54,368 nucleotides of DNA from Slackia isoflavoniconvertens (GTDB lineage Bacteria; Actinomycetota; Coriobacteriia; Coriobacteriales; Eggerthellaceae): the NCBI RefSeq assembly GCF_003725955.1, contig NZ_QIBZ01000017.1:1-54368 (forward strand). The letters are read 5' to 3'. A program made the translations under genes and the position numbers. Below the pieces are notes generated by a model. It searched no databases. It saw only the letters and a list, made by a program, of their open reading frames with translations, and had not been told where the DNA came from. This document shows positions 33,187 to 41,716 of the stretch, one piece after another; position 1 is the first letter of the stretch, and every line of letters starts with the position of its first letter.

Positions 33187-34647
33187 TTACATGTTTGCAA
33201 TCGCGTGGCGCGCGGCGATGCGGCCCGAAGTGTGGGCGAAACCATTCGCGCAACCAGGAATTTCCATGTTGTAGGAATCGCCATACAGGCCCGTGGCGTC
33301 CAGGCCGACTGCATACAGGCCAGGAATCGCGTCTCCGTCAGAGGTGATGACCTGCATATCGCCGTTGACTTTAATGCCGCCGGCAGAACCCATGGTGCCA
33401 GTTGCCAAAGGAATGCCATAGAACGGCGGCTCGACGAGCGCACGCAGGTATTGCGGTTTCTTGAAGTACGCCTCATCGACGCCCCTCTCGCACGCCTCGT
33501 TATAGGCAGCCATGGTTTCAACGAACGCGTCGGTGGGCACGCCCATCTGTTCAGCGAGCTCTTCGAAGGTATCGGCCTTCTTCACCAGGCCCGACTCCAA
33601 ATGCGCCTCAAGCTCGGGCAGAAGGCCCGTCATGGGCTTGTGATACACCACGAACTCGCCGATGGCGATTTCGGAGCCTTCGCTCACCAGGCGGTCAACG
33701 TCTGCCTGGGAGAGGATGGACCATACAATGCCGCCAGGCTGCTTGCCGTAATACGTTCCGATATCGCCGAGGTTTTCAGCGACCGATTCGGCCGCGAAGC
33801 GATGGCCAGTTTTATTGATCCACACACCCGGGTTCACGCCCGCACCGCCGACCTGGGAATCCATGGTCATGTCGCGGCCGCCCGCAGCGAGCAGCGGGCA
33901 GGTGGTAATGGTGTTGGGGTCGGCGCCCGCAGAAAGCGCGAGGTCGAGACCGTCGCCCACGTTCTGCAGAGGAGTAAGCACGTTCATGTTGTACGCTGCC
34001 GGCGCAAACCAGCTGTACTTGAAAATGCGATCGGGGCTCGAGCCCATGCCGCCCGTCGCCAGAATCACTGCCTTGCCGCCAATGCGAAGCGGTTCGCCAT
34101 CCGATTCGGCCACAACGCCCACGACGCGGCCGTCTTCGATGATGAGTTCTTTGGCCGGGGTCTCGGTGAAGATGTCTACCTCGAGTTTCTGAATGGCGTC
34201 GAGCAGAACCTCCTGGCAATGCGCGCCCAGACCCTCGGGCAAATGGAACGTCCAAACCTCATTGGGATCATCTTCCGCGGCGATGTCGCAGGTCTTATAC
34301 ACGACGCCCAGGTCGCGATAGATGTCGATGGTCTCGGCGGAGTTCTCCACAAATGCGCGGGCAACTTCGTAGTTCGCGCGCTGGTGGCTGTAACCCATGA
34401 TTTTATCGAGGCCCTCTTGCTTGGTGGGGAAATGGTATTTGCTCAGGCGGGGCGTTCCCAGCTCCTTCTGAACGCTCGATTCAAATGCAGCCGTGCCCTC
34501 GGCGAACACCGACAAGCCGCCGGTTTCGGGCATCTTCTCGATAACGACAACATTTTTGCCCGCACGCGCGGCAATAAGCGCTGCCGATTTGCCCGATGCG
34601 CCGCCGCCGACAACGACGAGATCGTATTCAACGTCGAATTCTGCCAT
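33187..34647 (-). CDS. tdr: Tetrahydrodaidzein reductase-type flavoprotein
   Basis: The 486-residue FAD protein is of the fumarate reductase/3-ketosteroid dehydrogenase family. The dinucleotide motif is VVVGGGASGKSAA (11-23), with ILATGGMGSS in the middle and a C-terminal AVGLDATGLYGDSYNMEIPG. It has no signal peptide or heme, unlike the exported reductases at 15425 and 39746, so it acts in the cytoplasm. Within this operon it matches tetrahydrodaidzein reductase, which makes (S)-equol from tetrahydrodaidzein. GGAGGAAAC precedes the ATG. Electrons probably come from the ETF pair encoded directly upstream. Confidence 0.85.
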   Translation of the reverse strand: MAEFDVEYDLVVVGGGASGKSAALIAARAGKNVVVIEKMPETGGLSVFAEGTAAFESSVQKELGTPRLSKYHFPTKQEGLDKIMGYSHQRANYEVARAFVENSAETIDIYRDLGVVYKTCDIAAEDDPNEVWTFHLPEGLGAHCQEVLLDAIQKLEVDIFTETPAKELIIEDGRVVGVVAESDGEPLRIGGKAVILATGGMGSSPDRIFKYSWFAPAAYNMNVLTPLQNVGDGLDLALSAGADPNTITTCPLLAAGGRDMTMDSQVGGAGVNPGVWINKTGHRFAAESVAENLGDIGTYYGKQPGGIVWSILSQADVDRLVSEGSEIAIGEFVVYHKPMTGLLPELEAHLESGLVKKADTFEELAEQMGVPTDAFVETMAAYNEACERGVDEAYFKKPQYLRALVEPPFYGIPLATGTMGSAGGIKVNGDMQVITSDGDAIPGLYAVGLDATGLYGDSYNMEIPGCANGFAHTSGRIAARHAIANM

Positions 34648-34722
34648 TGTTTCCTCCTTGGTATGCCTAAACCGCGCCGCTGAGGGGCACAGCCCGTAGG
34701 ACTGCGCCCATCGCAGCCGCGA

Positions 34723-35631
34723 TTACTTCAGAGCTTGAATAAATGCAGGGAGAATCTTTTGGACATCGCCAACGATGCCATAGGTGCACTCGCGGAAAAT
34801 CGAAGCCTCGGGGTCGTTGTTCACTGCCGCAATGACCTTCGATGCGCGCACGCCCGTCATGTGCTGGGGCGCGCCCGAGGAACCGAAGCTCAAATACAAG
34901 CGAGGCGAGATTTTCTGGGTAGAGGTGCCCACCACGCGATTGTGCTCGAACCAGTGATAGTTGTCGCACAGCGGAAGCGTGCAGGCGACTTCGGCGCCCA
35001 TGATGCCCGCAAGCTCGTCGATGAGAGCGAGGTTTTCCTTCGCGCCAATGCCCAAACCAACGCCGACCACGCGTTCTGCTTGCTGCAGGCCCGCGCCGCC
35101 TTCGCCTTCAGCGTTGGTGGAAAGCACCTTCATGCGAGCATCCTCGTCAAATGCGCCTTCGGATACGACGACCGGCTCAGAGGCTTCCGCCTCGTCAACG
35201 CCATCGGCGATCGTGCACACCACGCTGCCAGGCGCCGCAAGCACGTCAACCGCTTCGCTGTCGGCAACCAAGCGCTCGACAGTCGCAGCGTCGCCGTCGA
35301 CTTTCACGGCAATGACTTTGCCCGTAACGGCTGCCCCCAAGACAACCGCAACAGGCCCGAGCAGAGCGCGAGACGTCGCCGAATCGGATGCTACAATCGC
35401 GACAGGCTTTTCCTGCTCGGCACGTTTGGCAATGGTGCCCGCCATGGCCTCGGGAAGAGTCTTATCGGCATCATACCAGGTCACGCTTTCAACGCCGAAG
35501 CCCGCAACACGGCCCGCAAGCCCCGAGGAGCCGAAAACGAGCGCTTTGGTGGGAGTGCCCGAGCGCAGTGCCACGCCCGCCACTGCCGCGGCCGACATTT
35601 CGTCGGTGATAATTGCCCATACGCTGCTCAT
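34723..35631 (-). CDS. etfA: Electron transfer flavoprotein alpha subunit (FixB)
   Basis: The 302-residue protein has the typical C-terminal FAD-binding half: ERVVGVGLGIGAKENLALID, then VVGTSTQKISPRLYLSFGSS and GAPQHMTGV, ending with NNDPEASIFRECTYGIVGD. The start overlaps the etfB stop by one base (TAATG). ETF passes single electrons between dehydrogenases and acceptors. In this operon it is likely dedicated to Dzr or Tdr. The FAD loop reads TSTQKISP where many ETFs have GQTGKTVAP, so the cofactor environment may differ. Confidence 0.92.
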   Translation of the reverse strand: MSSVWAIITDEMSAAAVAGVALRSGTPTKALVFGSSGLAGRVAGFGVESVTWYDADKTLPEAMAGTIAKRAEQEKPVAIVASDSATSRALLGPVAVVLGAAVTGKVIAVKVDGDAATVERLVADSEAVDVLAAPGSVVCTIADGVDEAEASEPVVVSEGAFDEDARMKVLSTNAEGEGGAGLQQAERVVGVGLGIGAKENLALIDELAGIMGAEVACTLPLCDNYHWFEHNRVVGTSTQKISPRLYLSFGSSGAPQHMTGVRASKVIAAVNNDPEASIFRECTYGIVGDVQKILPAFIQALK

Positions 35632-36353
35632 TACAGCACCCCCTCTGCCTTCAAGGCCGCCACGAGCTGCTCGACAGCTGCCTCGGGGTTCGTTCCGTCG
35701 AAAATGCGCGCAGGAGCACTTTCGGGAGCATGCGTGCCCTGAGAATCCATATGCACAAAGCCCTCTGCGCTACCAGCGATTTTCTCAACCGGGAGCTTGC
35801 GAGCTGCAAGCACTGCGCGCATACCGGGCTTGCTCTCCTCTTCACGGCGAGCCGCCACGGCGATAACCGCAGGAGAATCAACCTGCACGTCTTGCGTACC
35901 CGCGCCGAAACGGCGAGTCACGACCAACGCATCGCCTTCGCGGCGGGCGCCATCGGCAGCAAGAACGCACGGCCATCCGAGCATGCTCGCGAGCAGGCTC
36001 GGCACCATCGGCTCCCAGGCGCTATCGCCGATAACAACCGCGTCCACGCCTTCCTGCGCACGAACCGCAGCAGCCAAAGCGCCTGCGAGCTCGACGGGCT
36101 GTGCCAGCGCGTCGACGCCCTCGATGGCGATGGTGCGCTTTGCGCCACGAGCAGCCGCGAAAGCGGTATCGCCACCCGCCATCGTCATGCCCACGACTTC
36201 GCCTTCACCAGCAATGCCGAGCGCAACCTTCACGACTTCATGATCGTCGTCACCGGCGACGGGCTTGTTGGCGGACCACTTCACGTTGCCGTCGACACCA
36301 ACCCTCTCGTCATGCGGATCCATCGCCCACTTGAAAATTGCAATCGTTGTCAT
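35631..36353 (-). CDS. etfB: Electron transfer flavoprotein beta subunit (FixA)
   Basis: The 240-residue protein has the ETF-beta fold: start IAIFKWAMDPHDER, acidic DDDHEVVKVALGIAG and GGDTAFAAARGAKR, the nucleotide-binding stretch. In the canonical group the loop would bind AMP; bifurcating ETFs bind a second FAD in this subunit, and I cannot decide between them by eye. It is translationally coupled to etfA and starts 19 bases after the VOC-family gene, in the first half of the operon. Confidence 0.9.
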   Translation of the reverse strand: MTTIAIFKWAMDPHDERVGVDGNVKWSANKPVAGDDDHEVVKVALGIAGEGEVVGMTMAGGDTAFAAARGAKRTIAIEGVDALAQPVELAGALAAAVRAQEGVDAVVIGDSAWEPMVPSLLASMLGWPCVLAADGARREGDALVVTRRFGAGTQDVQVDSPAVIAVAARREEESKPGMRAVLAARKLPVEKIAGSAEGFVHMDSQGTHAPESAPARIFDGTNPEAAVEQLVAALKAEGVL

Positions 36354-36371
36354 ATATCCCCAACCGTTCTT

Positions 36372-36845
36372 CTACTCAGCGTCCACGTCGCAAACGTCTT
36401 TCCAATCGGCGCCCATGTCCAAGGCAACCTGGATAGCCGCGCCATTGGCGTCGGGGAACTCATTCACGGCAATCTCGAGGCCGTGGGTTTCGGGGCAGGG
36501 AGCGAAAATCATCTCGTGGAACTTGCCATGCCAGAACTCGGAAATCGGCGTAAGTCCCTTTGCGGCAAATGCGGCGCGAGCTTCCTCAAAGTCGTCAACG
36601 CGCACGGCAATGCCGCTCACACCCTCACCCTCGGTCTGCAGGCGCTGGTACGCGCCAATGGCGTCGTGATCGTGCATGGGAGCCATAACCTCAATGCCGC
36701 CGGTCTTGGGCAGAGCGACGCGCAGGCCCATGTGCTCATCGTCATACGGCCCATAGAAGGTCACGCCCAGAAGGGCATGCAGGTCGGCGACAGCCTTATC
36801 GGCATCTGCCGCGCGCAGGGCAATACGATTCAGTTGAGCTTTCAT
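36372..36845 (-). CDS. VOC-family dihydrodaidzein racemase
   Basis: The 157-residue vicinal-oxygen-chelate protein is related to methylmalonyl-CoA epimerase: LNRIALRAADADKAVADLHA at the N-terminus, GIAVRVDDFEEARAAFAAKG in the second half, and a metal site made of His and Glu (ETHGLEIAV). I start at the ATG at 36845 with AAAGGGGA upstream; the longer frame is unsupported. In equol producers a racemase of this family (DDRC) converts (R)- to (S)-dihydrodaidzein before the keto reduction. It is the first gene of the operon. Confidence 0.82.
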   Translation of the reverse strand: MKAQLNRIALRAADADKAVADLHALLGVTFYGPYDDEHMGLRVALPKTGGIEVMAPMHDHDAIGAYQRLQTEGEGVSGIAVRVDDFEEARAAFAAKGLTPISEFWHGKFHEMIFAPCPETHGLEIAVNEFPDANGAAIQVALDMGADWKDVCDVDAE

Positions 36846-36865
36846 AACGAATCCCCTTTCGTTTG

Positions 36866-36880
36866 ACGTGCGCGCCACGT
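36866..36880. promoter_or_regulatory. Dyad before the equol operon
   Basis: ACGTG-CGCGC-CACGT is an inverted repeat with 5-base arms about 21-35 bases upstream of the racemase start. The location fits an operator in the 5' leader. The 36846-37058 gap otherwise holds only spacer; no convincing -35/-10 pair was identified on the minus strand. Confidence 0.4.
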
Positions 36881-37058
36881 TATGGAACGCCAATGCTGCA
36901 AACTCGCCCTTGAGCAGCATGACTGGCAACGAAATCAACGCGCTTTGACACCGCTATTGTTGCTGGGTTGGCGCGTTCTGTGGGGATAATGAGGAGTAGC
37001 CATTGGCTCGTAAAAATAAGCATTTCGAACCAGGCGAATATACGACCGACACCTTGAA

Positions 37059-37095
37059 AGAATAAAAAATGGATTCCGCATAGAACGGAATCCAT
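37059..37095 (-). terminator. Terminator after the NarL-type regulator
   Basis: ATGGATTCCG (37069-37078) pairs with CGGAATCCAT (37086-37095). On the minus strand a TTTTTTATTC tract follows. It insulates the regulator gene from the equol-type operon, so the two have separate promoters. Confidence 0.82.
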
Positions 37096-37201
37096 AAGGT
37101 TCGTTTATAAGATTAGAGCGTCACTGAGCAGAAACTACTGCCTGGAAAATGCCACTTAAGCCCGCATGAATGCAGGTACCGAGCGCGTTTGACCAAATTG
37201 C

Positions 37202-37969
37202 CTACAAGCCGCGTTTTGCCGAAAGCACCGCCGCCTGCACGCGATTGTTCACGTGGAGCTTTTGGATAATGCTGCCGATGCATTTCTTCACCGTTGGCTC
37301 GCTCAAAAAAAGACGTGCGCTAATTTCCGCATTCGAAAGCCCCTCTTCAAGTGCCGCAAGCACCGTGCGTTCGCGTTCATCGAGGGAATCAAAGCGTTCG
37401 CTTGCCACGGAATCGGCCGCCTTACCAGCCATATCGTTCATTAGGGCACCTTGAAGAACCGTGCCGAGCGACCCGGAAAAGGCGATATCGCCGCAAGCCA
37501 AAGCCCAAAACAGCGATCGGAGCCTATCGGCCGTCATTTCGTCGCGCGATCCAAAACCGCTCGCGCCGGCGCGCAGCGCATCGAGCACGAAGCCGCTCTC
37601 GCCCATCGACGCCACGACCATAATGCGAATGTTAGGATCATCGGCAAGAATGCTGCGAATAGTATCGGCGCTGCCTGAGCCGTGGAATGTGGCGCCCATC
37701 ATAACAACGGCGGGCTTTTTCTCGCGGCATTGCGCGCGCACGCCTTCGAGCGTCGTCGCTTTGCCCACCAGGTCGAATTCATCCCATTCGTGCACGAGCG
37801 CGGCAATGCCTTCGACAAAAATGCTGTCATCATCGGCAACAACAGCCCTCAGAGGATCGCTCCCAACGCTTGGGTCGTCGCGCAACGCCATATGAATATC
37901 GTAGAGTTCTTTCGACGAGACATCCAAATAACTGCTCCCCTTTGTGCGATCGTTTTTGAAATCGGCCAC
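37202..37969 (-). CDS. NarL/LuxR-type regulator with Asp-less receiver
   Basis: The 255-residue protein has a receiver-like domain (about 40-165), a linker, then a LuxR helix-turn-helix (LDERERTVLAALEEGLSNAE, then LSEPTVKKCIGSIIQKLH). The receiver keeps the acidic trio ADDDS (45-49), but the phosphoacceptor slot is Gly92 (VVMMGATF instead of LMD) and the conserved Lys is missing (GFGSRDEM). Activity by phosphorylation is therefore unlikely; a ligand or protein partner may act instead. The start is GTG with GGGGACAAGGGGCGG before it. It lies immediately upstream of the equol-type operon on the same strand and is the best candidate regulator. Confidence 0.83.
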   Translation of the reverse strand: MADFKNDRTKGSSYLDVSSKELYDIHMALRDDPSVGSDPLRAVVADDDSIFVEGIAALVHEWDEFDLVGKATTLEGVRAQCREKKPAVVMMGATFHGSGSADTIRSILADDPNIRIMVVASMGESGFVLDALRAGASGFGSRDEMTADRLRSLFWALACGDIAFSGSLGTVLQGALMNDMAGKAADSVASERFDSLDERERTVLAALEEGLSNAEISARLFLSEPTVKKCIGSIIQKLHVNNRVQAAVLSAKRGL

Positions 37970-38049
37970 AACGCACCGCCCCTTGTCCCCTTTGAGAACT
38001 TTTGCATTGTATTGCTTAATTATACGCCCTGTTCTGGTGTCATTTTTTT

Positions 38050-38083
38050 AATCACTCGGATAAAAGATTTTATCCGAGTGATT
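38050..38083. promoter_or_regulatory. 34-bp near-perfect palindrome before the regulator
   Basis: AATCACTCGGATAAAA (38050-38065) and TTTTATCCGAGTGATT (38068-38083) are exact complements with a 2-base centre. It lies about 80 bases upstream of the regulator start. No T tract follows in either useful direction, so an operator, perhaps autoregulatory, is the likelier role. Confidence 0.6.
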
Positions 38084-38120
38084 CCCGCCAATCGCACCCA
38101 CTAACGGAGGCCCACAATGC

Positions 38121-38150
38121 AAGGAGGCCGCCCCGTAGGACGGCCTCCTT
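38121..38150. terminator. Hairpin after cspA
   Basis: AAGGAGGCCG (38121-38130) and CGGCCTCCTT (38141-38150) make a perfect 10-bp stem, 44 bases beyond the cspA stop. Confidence 0.7.
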
Positions 38151-38193
38151 CGATTCGTGGTTCTGTTAGAGCGAGCGCTTGGTGCTTTGCGCT

Positions 38194-38397
38194 TTAGAGT
38201 TTATGAACGTCGCTGGCCTGCAGCTTGCCGTTCTGACCCGTGGTAACCTCAAAGGACACACGCTGGCCTTCGTCGAGGGTCTTATAACCGTCCATCTTGA
38301 TCTCGGAGAAGTGAACGAAAAGATCTTCGCCATCGGCCTGGGAGATGAATCCGTAGCCCTTCTCGGGGTTGAACCATTTGACAGTTCCTTCAGCCAT
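38194..38397 (-). CDS. cspA: Cold-shock protein CspA family
   Basis: The 67-residue OB-fold protein has RNP1 KGYGFIS and RNP2 DLFVHFS, and a start [10 protein letters not shown] standard for the family. It binds single-stranded RNA and DNA as a chaperone. The 350 bases upstream (38398-38748) hold no supported gene but several GC-rich short stems, as expected for the long structured leader of a cold-shock mRNA. A monocistronic unit is likely, with its own terminator. Confidence 0.95.
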   Translation of the reverse strand: MAEGTVKWFNPEKGYGFISQADGEDLFVHFSEIKMDGYKTLDEGQRVSFEVTTGQNGKLQASDVHKL

Positions 38398-38748
38398 TTT
38401 CGGCCTCTTTCTCTCCCCGAATTACCGGGGATGTAATCTGCCCAGATTGCTCTGGGTCCACCAAAACCTGCCCCACCGTTTACGATGGAACAAAACGCTT
38501 CCATCGTCCACGACGGCACGGGTGCCATTCGGTCTTACTTCGGCGATTGTTATCATTTTAGTAAGATTGCGCGGCATTTCTTTATGAATTTTGAAAACTT
38601 GCAATTCGCCGACGAACTGTTGACATGCGGTTAAAAAAGCGCGGACGCCGCAATAGTGTGCATCAAGAAAATACGCGCACTCGGCCAGCATCGTACTCGC
38701 AAACACGACTACAACGGCCACATATGGACCACGCAGCCCAAAACGCAC

Positions 38749-39654
38749 CTAACTCAAGCAGTCGTTTCTACGCATGTTTGCAAACATGCGTACATACCAC
38801 GCCTTGATAACCCCAAGGTCGCTATCTTTAACGCCCATGTGGAAGGCGCGCGTTTCGTCATCAAGCAAGGCGAATAAGGAGCGATCAATCGACACCCCGC
38901 GTTCAGTTGGGAAAATTTCGTTGCTTCTTTGGTCGCCCGCACAGACGGCTTTATCGAGAAGCCCAATCTCGCGCAAACGCTTCACGCCAAGAGAAATAGC
39001 GCTTTTTGGCGATATGAGCGCCTGGGCGATATCGCTTATGATTGATGCGTCGTGCTTGCAAACATAATGAAGAATATTTGCCTCCATGAGAGATATTTCC
39101 GCCCTATCCCGAGCGATCGCTTCCCATCGATCCTTTACGACGCGCCAAAAAACAAGGTGGTCCACTTCAATTGGAAGTACGGTTTTCGAGTGATCGCCAA
39201 ATGGATTGACCGCGCAACCTCGCACGCAGTTCAAGCACAACCGCATATCCGATTTCATAACTTCCTGGAAATCTTCTTCGGGCAAGGCTTTCCAAAAGCA
39301 GCGTTTAAGAACTTCATACACACCGGAAGCAAGGCGATCGGTTACCGCAAGTCCTTCATCAGTCAAAGCAACCGTAAATGCCCTCGCGTCATGTCGATTG
39401 GAATCTTTATGCACGAGCCCAGTATCTTCGAAAGACAGCAGCATGTTGCGAACGGTGCGTATGCCGTAAAAAAGAAAATCGGCGAGCTGTTCCGCCGATA
39501 CGGGACTTTCGGCTTCGCGAATCGCCAATAGCAAGGCCAATTCGCCCATCGTCGCTTCGCCCGTGCTTTTCAAATACGCAGACAACACCCGCCCCTGCAC
39601 CGAGAAGAATACGCAAAGGTCTGTGCTATACCCTATCGAATCCGCCTTATGCAT
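38749..39654 (-). CDS. Tandem MarR-type regulator
   Basis: The 301-residue protein looks like two winged-helix halves in one chain: an N-terminal half with TMGELALLLAIREAESPVSA then VRNMLLSFEDTGLV, and a C-terminal half with SLMEANILHYVCKHDASIIS then SAISLGVKRLREIGLL. Single MarR proteins dimerise, so this chain may act as its own dimer. The linker carries CLNCVRGC, which could bind metal or sense redox. The ATG at 39654 has AAGGAGGG upstream. It follows the flavin reductase gene on the same strand by 92 bases and probably controls it. Confidence 0.78.
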   Translation of the reverse strand: MHKADSIGYSTDLCVFFSVQGRVLSAYLKSTGEATMGELALLLAIREAESPVSAEQLADFLFYGIRTVRNMLLSFEDTGLVHKDSNRHDARAFTVALTDEGLAVTDRLASGVYEVLKRCFWKALPEEDFQEVMKSDMRLCLNCVRGCAVNPFGDHSKTVLPIEVDHLVFWRVVKDRWEAIARDRAEISLMEANILHYVCKHDASIISDIAQALISPKSAISLGVKRLREIGLLDKAVCAGDQRSNEIFPTERGVSIDRSLFALLDDETRAFHMGVKDSDLGVIKAWYVRMFANMRRNDCLS

Positions 39655-39690
39655 TCGACCCTCCTTGCAAGACACGAACACAATAGCAAA

Positions 39691-39722
39691 ATGCGGGCCG
39701 CTGGAGGGGACGCGACCCGCAT
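39691..39722 (-). terminator. Hairpin between flavin reductase and MarR gene
   Basis: ATGCGGG and CCCGCAT with TTTGC beyond on the minus strand; a modest stem that may reduce read-through into the MarR gene. Confidence 0.45.
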
Positions 39723-39745
39723 TATTGCCAACAAAGAGACCGAAG

Positions 39746-41365
39746 CTACGCCTTTATATACTTCGAGGCGGCATTCGCGGCATTGCGGCCCGAATTAATG
39801 TTATTGCCCATTTGGGTGCCTGGCATATTTTGAGTGTAGACATTGCGCCACAACATCGCTCCGTCAAGACCAACGGCATACAGTCCGGGAATCGGCGCAT
39901 GCTCGCTATCGAGAACCTCGGCGCGCTTATTAGTCATGAGGCCGCCATCGATGACCACCAGAAGGTTGACCATCTTGCCCATATAGAATGGCCCATTTTC
40001 AAGAGGGGTCATAAACTCAGCTCTCTTGCCAAAGTCGGTGTCGGAGCCCTTTCTGCACAACTCGTTATAACGGTCAACGGTCATCTGCAACACACTTGGA
40101 TCAATTCCAAAATTCTCGGCGAGTTCGGCAACGGTATCAGCCTTCACAATCGATTTCGAATTTTCTGACGCAAATGCCGCCGCCGCCACTTCCGCGTCAG
40201 CAGGATCTTGAGTGCATGCGTCGAGCAATGACTGATCAAAAATGGCATAGCTCGCGCTGTTACCCTTGCACGCGGTTGCCTGCGCGGCCATGTTGATATA
40301 ACCGAGATCTTCAGGCGTAAATCGATCGCCTTCCTGATTGACCCAAAGGCACGGACCCATCGAGGTAAGTCCGAAACCTCCATTGAGCGGGCTGTTATAC
40401 GGGGCGGAAGTATCTGTACCAAATGCCTCAATGGCGTTAAACACCTGGTCGGCGCACTGCGAAATGTAATCCTTTGCGCCAATTGCCGTCGCCATCTGAT
40501 AACCGTCACCCTCGACGGTCGGAACGCACTGGAACAGCATTTCGTCGAGCTGGGCCTGCGACCACCCTTCTTTCAGTAGCAATTCCTTATTACCGCCAAT
40601 GCCACCAGAAGCAAGAATGACCGCACGACAATTTATCTGGATATCGTTACCGCTACCATCCTTGGCATAAAGCCCCGATATTTTGCCATCGCTCATAATG
40701 AGCTGCGATGCTGAAGTAGAGAACCTGATTTCAACGCCCTCAGCCTCGGCAGCAGCTTGCATGGCAGGAACATACCCGACAGCACCACACTCGCCTTCGA
40801 ACCAATGCGCGGTCGCATACAAACCACCAGGCGAGTACGTGTCGACTGTGCCGTTGAATCCAACGCCGCATTCCTCGAGCCAGTCGATATTGTCGGCAGA
40901 GTGCTCGATCAAATCCATCCACAGCGACCCATCAACGCGATACTGGGACTCTTCAAGCTCCTTAGCAATGACATCGACAGGATTAATTTCGATGCCCTGT
41001 TCTTGCTGATAGTGGGATCCAATTGCAAACACGCACTCGGTTCCCATACCGTTGCCGCCAACCGCACTGGCCTTTTCGAGCAAAAGAACCTTGTCGCCAT
41101 TCTGGCCCGCCTGAACAGCAGCAGCGAGGCCCGAAATTCCAGCGCCAACAACGACGATGTCGCAATCGACCGTTTCGGAAATATCCTGGGGCTTGCTTTG
41201 AGATGCGTCGCTATCTCCCTTGGAGGATTTGGATTCAGTGGAATTCCCAGCGGCGCATCCGGACAATCCACCCGCAACAAACGCGCCGGCGGCGGCAAGA
41301 CCACCGATAAACCCACGGCGAGACACGTTCATGCCTCGATTTTCGAACTCGGTTTCTGCGCTCAT
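39746..41365 (-). CDS. Tat-exported FAD-dependent reductase, second type
   Basis: The 539-residue protein has a Tat signal (SRRGFIGG at 15-22) and a lipobox LSGC (Cys37). A Ser/Lys-rich spacer follows, then the FAD motif IVVVGAGISGLAAA, ILASGGIGGN and a C-terminal GLDGAMLWRNVYTQNMPGT. I start at the ATG at 41365 behind AAAGGGAT. It is in the fumarate reductase family but lacks heme and FMN domains, so an unidentified carrier must feed it. The acceptor is unknown. A TTGACA-like box at about 41436-41441 (minus strand) in the AT-rich upstream gap may be its -35 element. Confidence 0.84.
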   Translation of the reverse strand: MSAETEFENRGMNVSRRGFIGGLAAAGAFVAGGLSGCAAGNSTESKSSKGDSDASQSKPQDISETVDCDIVVVGAGISGLAAAVQAGQNGDKVLLLEKASAVGGNGMGTECVFAIGSHYQQEQGIEINPVDVIAKELEESQYRVDGSLWMDLIEHSADNIDWLEECGVGFNGTVDTYSPGGLYATAHWFEGECGAVGYVPAMQAAAEAEGVEIRFSTSASQLIMSDGKISGLYAKDGSGNDIQINCRAVILASGGIGGNKELLLKEGWSQAQLDEMLFQCVPTVEGDGYQMATAIGAKDYISQCADQVFNAIEAFGTDTSAPYNSPLNGGFGLTSMGPCLWVNQEGDRFTPEDLGYINMAAQATACKGNSASYAIFDQSLLDACTQDPADAEVAAAAFASENSKSIVKADTVAELAENFGIDPSVLQMTVDRYNELCRKGSDTDFGKRAEFMTPLENGPFYMGKMVNLLVVIDGGLMTNKRAEVLDSEHAPIPGLYAVGLDGAMLWRNVYTQNMPGTQMGNNINSGRNAANAASKYIKA

Positions 41366-41716
41366 ATCAATCCCTTTCTTTCGCAATCCCTTCTTGCAAA
41401 GCGAACGATACGAGCTTATTTTTTATTAATACTATTGTCAAAACAGTACAGTAATGAATGCATTATGCCTGTTCAAAGCGAATATCTAAAGAAATAAAAG
41501 CATATTTTGTTAAAAGCAATGTCGTATTTATGAGCAACGCTTACGGCAAAGGATAAATCCTCGAGCGTCGCACGCCGCACCTCGAACGTACCCGCGCTTG
41601 AATGATTAAACGCATTTCGCCCAATCCCGAGCGCCTTGCAATCTTAATTTTACGAGCGCAAGTTCCACTCAATTGCCCTTAGGAAACGTAAGCCGAAGAT
41701 CAAATGGAGGCGAAAG
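41366..41716. other. Intergenic promoter region, no gene seen
   Basis: The 350-base gap is AT-rich near the reductase start. It holds a TTGACA-like hexamer on the minus strand. Nothing else in it reads as coding, tRNA or a strong hairpin. Confidence 0.5.

Noticed and set aside
29595-36845. Bile-acid (bai) or steroid operon
   Set aside because: The OYE, SDR and flavoprotein types overlap with bai genes, but there is no CoA ligase, CoA transferase or dehydratase. The racemase plus ETF pair and protein lengths fit equol genes better.
38422-38748. Minus-strand frame upstream of cspA
   Set aside because: It ends inside the cspA leader, has no ribosome site and includes stretches that form leader stems; more likely untranslated RNA.
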